From: Saprospiraceae bacterium
Lineage (GTDB): Bacteria; Bacteroidota; Bacteroidia; Chitinophagales; Saprospiraceae
Direction: 5' to 3'
Length of the DNA stretch: 5,907 nucleotides
NCBI GenBank assembly: GCA_023300835.1
Contig: JALZVB010000137.1
Span: forward strand, 1-5,907
The first letter of the stretch is position 1, and each line of letters starts with the position of its first letter. The position numbers and the translations under genes were made by a program. The notes under the pieces were generated by a model. The model did no database searches and was not told the DNA's origin. It was given only the letters and a program-made list of their open reading frames with translations. Shown piece by piece: positions 1-4,454 of the stretch.

Positions 1-1224
1 ATAAATAATCTCGGAACAATTCTCTTTTTTGAAAACCTCATTTGATATACGTAGGAGATCTTCAGGTGTAACTTTTTCTATTTCTTCTTCTTGGTGATTA
101 ATTAAATCTGCATCACCTAAGTATTCATAGAAAGCCAGATTGATAGCTTTGTGTTGTACACTTACTTCTGAGAACGTAACAGAACTGATTAAACTATTTT
201 TTACTTTTTTTAGTTCTTTTTCTGGGACCAGTTCTTTCTTAAGGAGTTCTAGTTCTTTCCAGATGATTTCTTTTGCGACAGCTACTTCTGTATCGTCCAT
301 TAGCTTGGCTTCTATGAGTAGTAAGCCGGGATCTAATGTCCCTGTTATATATGCATCTACATCAGCAAACAAATCCGTAGCCTTCATCAGTTTTCTATAG
401 AATCGAGAAGATCGACCGCCACTCATTATATCCGTCAATATATCAAAAGCGATAAAGTCTTTATGATTTCTATCTGGCATATGGAAAGCCATATAGAGGG
501 TATTGTTAGGAACAGCACTTGTTACTGTTTCGGTTCTAAAAGTCTTTTGGACGGGTTCTTTGGGGATAGGGTTTAAGTTAACAGGACTTGATTTTAAACT
601 GCCAAACCACTTATTGATTTGAATTTTAATTTCTTCTGTTTCAAAATTTCCAGCTATTACTAGCACTGCATTGTTGGGCTTATAATATTGATAGAAAAAC
701 GACTCTACATCTTCCAGGATAGCATCCTCAATATGATCCATTTTCATGCCTATGGTAGGCCATCTATAAGGATGTTCTGTATAAGCCAATTTAGACAACT
801 TATGCCATAGATCACCATAAGGCTGGTTTATACTTGTTTCTTTGAATTCCTCTACAACTACCTTTTTCTGTATGTCCAGACTCTTCTGATTGAAATCAAG
901 TTTCATCATACGATCTGACTCCAACCACAATGCCGTCTCAATATTTTGGGCAGGAACTGTATTAAAGAAGTTGGTCATGTCAGAATTAGTGAAAGCATTG
1001 TTCTCTCCACCAGCGACTTGCATAGGCGTATCATAGTCAGGTACATTTTCTGAACCACCGAACATAAGATGTTCAAACAGGTGTGCAAATCCCGTCTTCT
1101 TGGGATCTTCATTACGAGAACCGACTTTGTACAATACATTCACGGTAGCCAGTGGCGTACTTGGATCTCTGTGTAGTAACACTGTGAGCCCATTATCAAG
1201 CGTATATCTATGGAAATCAATCAT
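1..1224 (-). CDS. M16 family zinc metallopeptidase (insulinase/pitrilysin-like), partial at the left edge
   Basis: The frame is open for 408 codons from an ATG at 1224 to the window edge without a stop. The protein begins MIDFHRYTLDNGLTV, typical of M16 enzymes, and carries the inverted zinc motif HLFEH at residues 48-52 (zinc ligands H48 and H52, catalytic E51). The likely third ligand lies in VVVEEF (E125/E126, about 74 residues downstream). NQPYGD (133-138) and the second-half motif GGRSSRFY (261-268) also fit the family, so both the peptidase half and the inactive partner half are present. M16 enzymes cleave peptides and small unfolded proteins inside a closed chamber. There is no signal peptide, so the protein is probably cytoplasmic. 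Single-unit Bacteroidota members are roughly 410-430 residues and often end shortly after an ENCS-like stretch; here ENCSEIIY is at the edge, so only a few codons are probably missing. It starts 4 bp after the aat stop, suggesting co-transcription. The physiological substrate is unknown. Confidence 0.93.
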   Translation of the reverse strand, partial: MIDFHRYTLDNGLTVLLHRDPSTPLATVNVLYKVGSRNEDPKKTGFAHLFEHLMFGGSENVPDYDTPMQVAGGENNAFTNSDMTNFFNTVPAQNIETALWLESDRMMKLDFNQKSLDIQKKVVVEEFKETSINQPYGDLWHKLSKLAYTEHPYRWPTIGMKMDHIEDAILEDVESFFYQYYKPNNAVLVIAGNFETEEIKIQINKWFGSLKSSPVNLNPIPKEPVQKTFRTETVTSAVPNNTLYMAFHMPDRNHKDFIAFDILTDIMSGGRSSRFYRKLMKATDLFADVDAYITGTLDPGLLLIEAKLMDDTEVAVAKEIIWKELELLKKELVPEKELKKVKNSLISSVTFSEVSVQHKAINLAFYEYLGDADLINHQEEEIEKVTPEDLLRISNEVFKKENCSEIIY

Positions 1225-1228
1225 AATA

Positions 1229-1912
1229 TTATAGTTGTGACCAATTACCGATCAATGTAGGTTCAAAAATATTCTTTCTCAAGGTATTATGGAAGTCTTC
1301 ATGACTTATAAGCCTAGCGCCTAATCTACCCAGATGACCTGTTTCTTGCTGACAGTCTATCATCCAGTAGTCTTTTTCCTTAAGCCATTGCACAAGTTTA
1401 ATAAATGCGTACTTAGATGCATTGCTTTCTGTAGCAAACATGGATTCTCCAAAAAACATCTTGCCTAGGGAGAGCCCGTACAATCCGCCTACAAGTTCAT
1501 CTTCTTTCCACACTTCTATAGAGTGGGCATAACCTTGCTCATGTAAGTTGCACATATTTGCGGTAAGCTCTTCTGTAAGCCATGTTCCGCCTTGTTGTCC
1601 CTTACGGACAGATTTGCCGCAATTATTAATAACTTGACTGAATGCGGTATCAATTGTATGGGTAAACTTGTTCCCATTGAGATAGGGACGCATACTCTTA
1701 GCTATCTTGAGCTCATCAGGGAATAACACAAATCTAGGTTGTGTAGACCACCACAATAAAGGTTCTTCAGGATTATTCCATGGAAATATCCCAAATTGAT
1801 AAGCTAATAATAGACTTGATTCCGATAGATGCCCTCCTATTGCAAGAAAGCCATCTTTATCGCTAAGTGAAGGGTGAGGAAAATAGTCTACCCCTGGAGG
1901 TAGAATATACAT
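1229..1912 (-). CDS. aat: leucyl/phenylalanyl-tRNA-protein transferase (Aat)
   Basis: This cytoplasmic enzyme transfers Leu or Phe from charged tRNA to proteins with an N-terminal Arg or Lys, converting a secondary N-degron into a primary one read by ClpS. The 227 residues are close to the E. coli length (about 234). Visible family motifs are GIFPWN (41-46), WWSTQPR (54-60), the GNAT-like core GYAHSIEVW (127-135) and LVGGLYGLSLGKMFFGESMF (140-159), then IDCQ (185-188) and HLGRLGA (193-199). E156, D186 and Q188 fall at the same numbers as the residues implicated in catalysis in the E. coli enzyme as I recall them. The HLxSLGA motif has Arg in place of Ser (R196). The ATG at 1912 lies 2 bp after the clpS stop codon, so translation is probably coupled, and the M16 peptidase gene follows after 4 bp. 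No Shine-Dalgarno sequence is evident. Identification is firm. Confidence 0.97.
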   Translation of the reverse strand: MYILPPGVDYFPHPSLSDKDGFLAIGGHLSESSLLLAYQFGIFPWNNPEEPLLWWSTQPRFVLFPDELKIAKSMRPYLNGNKFTHTIDTAFSQVINNCGKSVRKGQQGGTWLTEELTANMCNLHEQGYAHSIEVWKEDELVGGLYGLSLGKMFFGESMFATESNASKYAFIKLVQWLKEKDYWMIDCQQETGHLGRLGARLISHEDFHNTLRKNIFEPTLIGNWSQL

Positions 1913-1914
1913 GA

Positions 1915-2232
1915 CTAATCTTCTACCATCATATCAATAACAGCAGATAGACCTCTTTCTACAAGGGCATCTTTCATAGGCTTAAGCTTGTCAACATTAC
2001 CTGTTTTGACGATAGCTCTTCCTTTGTAATGTACTATTAGTGAGAGTTGTTCCGCTTGTTCGAATGTATGGTCACATACTTCCATAAAACACTGGATGAC
2101 CCAATCAAATGTATTGAAATCATCATTATATACGATAAGCTGTGCTTGGGTAACTTGAGATGTTACTTCAGCTATAGCTGTTGCTTGTTCTTCTAGCTCT
2201 TGTTGCAACGTTGCAGTTAAATCTTTTGCCAT
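1915..2232 (-). CDS. clpS: ATP-dependent Clp protease adaptor ClpS
   Basis: ClpS binds proteins with N-terminal Leu, Phe, Tyr or Trp and hands them to a ClpA/ClpC-type unfoldase with ClpP. The 105-residue protein has a flexible N-terminal extension (about 1-30) and then the ClpS core: YNDDFNTFDWVI (35-46) and LSLIVHYKGRAIVKTG (63-78). N36, D37, D38 and H68 match the residues that hold the substrate alpha-amino group in E. coli ClpS (N34, D35, D36, H66). The hydrophobic pocket differs: the position of E. coli M40 is F42, T38 is N40 and M62 is S64. The NTF variant is, to my recollection, common in Bacteroidota. The stop codon is 2 bp from the aat start, which places adaptor and transferase in one transcript. 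The peroxiredoxin gene lies 21 bp upstream. The Clp unfoldase itself is not in the window. Confidence 0.96.
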   Translation of the reverse strand: MAKDLTATLQQELEEQATAIAEVTSQVTQAQLIVYNDDFNTFDWVIQCFMEVCDHTFEQAEQLSLIVHYKGRAIVKTGNVDKLKPMKDALVERGLSAVIDMMVED

Positions 2233-2253
2233 CTTCTGGATAAATTAATGGTG

Positions 2254-2724
2254 TTAGGATAATTGAGTTAAAACTTCCTCGATCGCTTCAAAGTTGGGTA
2301 AATTCCCTGCATTTTCCAATACTTCAGCGTATTTAACGGTATTATTTTTATCTAATACAAACGCTGATCTTTTGGAAACACCTTTGAGGCCTTTTACAAA
2401 TACTTCATAAATCGATCCATAAGTTGCACTGACTTCTTTATTAAAGTCTGACAAGACAGGAAAGTTCAATTCGTTCTCAGCTTTAAACTTAGCTAATGTG
2501 AATGGAGAATCTACAGAAATTGCCAAGACCTGCGCATTGGCGTCATTATATTTAGCTACATCATCACGCATTTGACATAATTCTGTCGTACAAACGCCTG
2601 TGAATGCAAGTGGAAAAAATAAAACAACTTTATTTTTTCCATCGTAATCCGATAGGTTTACATCCTTTAGATCTGAATCTAATAACGTAAAACTAGGGGC
2701 TATATCTCCAATATTTATTGACAT
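2254..2724 (-). CDS. peroxiredoxin (redoxin domain, AhpE/PrxQ-like)
   Basis: This thiol peroxidase reduces hydrogen peroxide or organic hydroperoxides in the cytoplasm. The 156-residue protein is one thioredoxin-fold domain. The active-site motif is FFPLAFTGVCTTELC (36-50), with P38, T42 and the peroxidatic Cys C45 in the PxxxTxxC pattern; the catalytic Arg is probably R119 in SKRSAF. C50 lies five residues after C45, the spacing of the resolving Cys in many PrxQ/BCP enzymes, so an intramolecular disulfide cycle is possible. The PLAF sequence resembles the AhpE group instead, so the subclass is uncertain. An in-frame TTG at 2725-2727 precedes the ATG at 2724; I prefer the ATG because MSINIGDIAPSF is the usual family N-terminus. 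It is the first gene of the minus-strand set, with a candidate promoter just upstream, and clpS follows after 21 bp. Confidence 0.94.
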   Translation of the reverse strand: MSINIGDIAPSFTLLDSDLKDVNLSDYDGKNKVVLFFPLAFTGVCTTELCQMRDDVAKYNDANAQVLAISVDSPFTLAKFKAENELNFPVLSDFNKEVSATYGSIYEVFVKGLKGVSKRSAFVLDKNNTVKYAEVLENAGNLPNFEAIEEVLTQLS

Positions 2725-2741
2725 CAAGTGTTAATTTGAGG

Positions 2742-2749
2742 CAAATTTA
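2742..2749 (-). promoter_or_regulatory. candidate Bacteroidota -7 box for the peroxiredoxin-clpS-aat-M16 operon
   Basis: Read on the minus strand the octamer is TAAATTTG, a full match to the Bacteroidota -7 consensus TAnnTTTG. It lies 17 bp upstream of the ATG at 2724, giving an expected transcript start near 2735-2738 and a leader of about a dozen bases. No TTTG-type -33 box is found at the usual 17-21 bp distance; that position is occupied by the palindrome at 2761-2772. The octamer could occur by chance in AT-rich DNA, but its placement is right. Confidence 0.45.
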
Positions 2750-2760
2750 TGCTATTCTAA

Positions 2761-2772
2761 CCATATATATGG
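2761..2772. promoter_or_regulatory. 12 bp perfect palindrome, candidate operator
   Basis: CCATATATATGG is its own reverse complement. Flanking bases extend the symmetry imperfectly (AA on the left and GTT on the right, with one extra G). It is centred about 42 bp upstream of the peroxiredoxin ATG and 71 bp upstream of the transporter ATG, overlapping the place where a -33 box for the minus-strand promoter would be. This suits a dimeric regulator acting on one or both genes. No regulator family can be named from the sequence. Confidence 0.35.
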
Positions 2773-2837
2773 GTTGAACATTTATTTTAAAAGCTAATTG
2801 GCAAAATGCTGCTATTTTACAGCCTTTACTTATCTCA

Positions 2838-3731
2838 ATGAATAAGAAATTAATTCCTTACCTGCAGCTGCATACAGCGGTCTTATTATACGGTCTGACT
2901 GCCATATTAGGTGATCTCATATCTATATCTGCACTCAGTCTTGTCTGGTGGCGGGTATTGATAACATCCGTGAGTTTATTGTTTTTTGTGGGATTCGGTA
3001 AGAAAATATGGTCAATGGATCGCAGACTTATCCTCAAGTATATGGGGATAGGCGTCATCGTAGGCCTGCATTGGTTGTGTTTTTATGGTTCTATCAAGTT
3101 TGCCAATGCATCTATTGCATTAGCTACCATGGCAACCGTAACACTTTTTACGTCACTTATAGAGCCCATATTAACGGATAAGAAGTTTCAGTGGTTGGAA
3201 TTGGGACTTGGTGTACTTATCATACCTCCTATGTTGATGATTGCCCAGAATATATCGCTGGACATGAAAACAGGTCTGTGGGTAGGTCTTCTATCTGCGT
3301 TTCTTGCAGCTACATTCAGTACTCTCAATAAGAAATATGTTACGCAAGCTTCTTCTTACCAGATTACATTCTTGGAGATGAGCAGCGCCTGGTTATTTAT
3401 ATCTCTATTATTACCTTTTATAATATCAGCTGAAGTGCCTCTTATGCCGTTACCTTCTGATTGGAAGTATCTCATTATGTTGTCATTAGCTTGTACAACT
3501 TTCGCATTTATAATAAGTCTAAAGGCGCTAGAGCATGTATCCGCATTTGAAGCCAATTTAGTCATAAACTTAGAACCCGTTTATGGTATTATATTGGCAG
3601 CTATAATTCTCAAGGAACATACTGAGCTTCCGCCAAATTTCTATTGGGCCATAACCTTCATCATGCTTATTGTCTTAAGTCATCCACTGATAAAGAAATA
3701 CGTGGGGAAGAAAAATACAGTTTCTAAATAA
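2838..3731 (+). CDS. EamA/DMT superfamily transporter, ten transmembrane helices
   Basis: This is an inner-membrane protein of the drug/metabolite transporter superfamily, whose members export or exchange amino acids, nucleobases, sugars or toxic metabolites. The 297 residues fit the usual length. I count ten hydrophobic helices at roughly 8-26, 33-52, 66-86, 92-112, 118-136, 145-163, 177-197, 210-230, 237-259 and 267-286, forming two EamA repeats (about 9-136 and 146-282). The duplication is visible as LIEP (108-111) in the first half and LEPVYG (245-250) near the end of the second, the latter being the characteristic EamA motif before ILKE. Both ends are basic and probably cytoplasmic. The ATG at 2838 gives a normal start (MNKKLIPYLQ). 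The methyltransferase gene begins 5 bp after the stop, so the two are probably co-transcribed. The transported substrate cannot be predicted. Confidence 0.93.
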   Translation: MNKKLIPYLQLHTAVLLYGLTAILGDLISISALSLVWWRVLITSVSLLFFVGFGKKIWSMDRRLILKYMGIGVIVGLHWLCFYGSIKFANASIALATMATVTLFTSLIEPILTDKKFQWLELGLGVLIIPPMLMIAQNISLDMKTGLWVGLLSAFLAATFSTLNKKYVTQASSYQITFLEMSSAWLFISLLLPFIISAEVPLMPLPSDWKYLIMLSLACTTFAFIISLKALEHVSAFEANLVINLEPVYGIILAAIILKEHTELPPNFYWAITFIMLIVLSHPLIKKYVGKKNTVSK

Positions 3732-3736
3732 TTAAT

Positions 3737-4390
3737 ATGGATAAAACCACTGATTTTCCCGATATAACCAGTCCTACGATACAAGCTTATTGTGACAAGT
3801 ATTCTACCCTACCGCAAGGTTATATCCGAACTATAATTTCTAAAACTGAGATTACTGGAAAATCCAAAATGTTATCTGGTGAGTTTCTGGGCCAGTTTTT
3901 AACTATGATGTCATTATTAATAAGACCTAAGGTCATCTTAGAGCTAGGTACATTTACGGGATACGGTACCTTATGTCTGGCACAAGGGCTTAACGCAAAT
4001 GGTAAGATATACACGATTGAAAAAAATGAAGAACACTACAATCTAGCTGCTCAGCATTTTACTGAAACATCGACCAATTATGAAATCATAAATCTCTTAG
4101 GAGATGCCACGACTCTCATAGAACAGATCGACGAAACAATAGATCTGATATTTATAGATGCCAATAAAAAACAGTACCTCAATCAATATGAGTTACTTCT
4201 ACCCAAACTCAAACAAGGCGGTGTAATACTCGCAGATAATATTTTGTGGAAAGGAAAAGTCGGTCATCCCGATAATGATAAATTAGGTAAGAGCCTAGAT
4301 TTATTTAATCAACATGTAGCTGCTGATGATCGGGTTGATAATATTATTTTGCCTATTGATGATGGGGTTAATTTTATTATTAAGCGGTAG
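3737..4390 (+). CDS. class I SAM-dependent O-methyltransferase (Methyltransf_3, COMT/CCoAOMT-like)
   Basis: This 217-residue cytoplasmic enzyme transfers a methyl group from S-adenosylmethionine to a hydroxyl. The Rossmann fold is clear: motif I is ELGTFTGYGT (69-78), the acidic residue that holds the SAM ribose is E95 in YTIEKN, and FIDANKKQY (139-147) and ILADNILWKG (164-173) follow. By comparison with catechol O-methyltransferase, D141, D167 and N168 should bind the divalent metal, and K144 sits where the catalytic lysine is expected; all are present, so it should be active and metal-dependent. The family includes YrrM/TrmR, which methylates 5-hydroxyuridine in tRNA, as well as enzymes acting on catechols; the substrate here is undecided, though a tRNA role is plausible. 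The start at 3737 is 5 bp after the transporter stop, with no Shine-Dalgarno sequence. The last residues (NFIIKR) resemble the usual C-terminus, so the gene is complete. Confidence 0.94.
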   Translation: MDKTTDFPDITSPTIQAYCDKYSTLPQGYIRTIISKTEITGKSKMLSGEFLGQFLTMMSLLIRPKVILELGTFTGYGTLCLAQGLNANGKIYTIEKNEEHYNLAAQHFTETSTNYEIINLLGDATTLIEQIDETIDLIFIDANKKQYLNQYELLLPKLKQGGVILADNILWKGKVGHPDNDKLGKSLDLFNQHVAADDRVDNIILPIDDGVNFIIKR

Positions 4391-4454
4391 TCTTCCTATC
4401 CTAGACTTTTCAATATTACATAATTGAGTTATATTTATATCAAATCATTATGCC
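4391..4454 (+). other. 64 bp spacer between the methyltransferase gene and the secreted-protein gene
   Basis: The spacer is AT-rich. It contains a candidate -7 box, TATATTTA at 4430-4437 (seven of eight to TAnnTTTG), 17 bp before the ATG at 4455, with only a poor TTTTC-like -33 match upstream. There is no GC-rich hairpin with a T-run, so no terminator is assigned. The downstream gene may have its own promoter or be read through from the methyltransferase gene. Confidence 0.35.

Larger units (their letters stand above)
2725..2837. promoter_or_regulatory. divergent intergenic region between the peroxiredoxin operon and the transporter gene
   Basis: The 113 bp between the two start codons is very AT-rich and should hold the promoters for both directions. 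On the minus strand there is a good -7 box (see separate entry). On the plus strand I see only weak matches, such as TTG (2774-2776) followed 18 bp later by TAATTG (2795-2800), so the transporter promoter is not assigned. The region also contains a perfect palindrome at 2761-2772 and a small inverted repeat, AAAAT (2803-2807) with ATTTT (2814-2818). Confidence 0.6.

Noticed and set aside
140..400. Plus-strand open frame of 86 codons rich in Ser and Phe
   Set aside because: It is antisense to the M16 peptidase frame, has low-complexity composition and no family motif.
2803..2818. Inverted repeat AAAAT / ATTTT in the divergent spacer
   Set aside because: Five A-T pairs around a six-base gap are expected by chance in DNA this AT-rich; noted but not called as an operator.
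2858..3058. Minus-strand open frame inside the transporter gene
   Set aside because: It is an antisense shadow of the well-supported EamA transporter, as is the frame at 3356-3565.
3820..4014. Minus-strand open frame inside the methyltransferase gene
   Set aside because: It is antisense to conserved SAM-binding motifs and has no recognisable features.
4412..4436. Possible hairpin terminator after the methyltransferase gene (ATAA, short loop, TTAT)
   Set aside because: The stem is only four A-T pairs with no following T-run, too weak for an intrinsic terminator.
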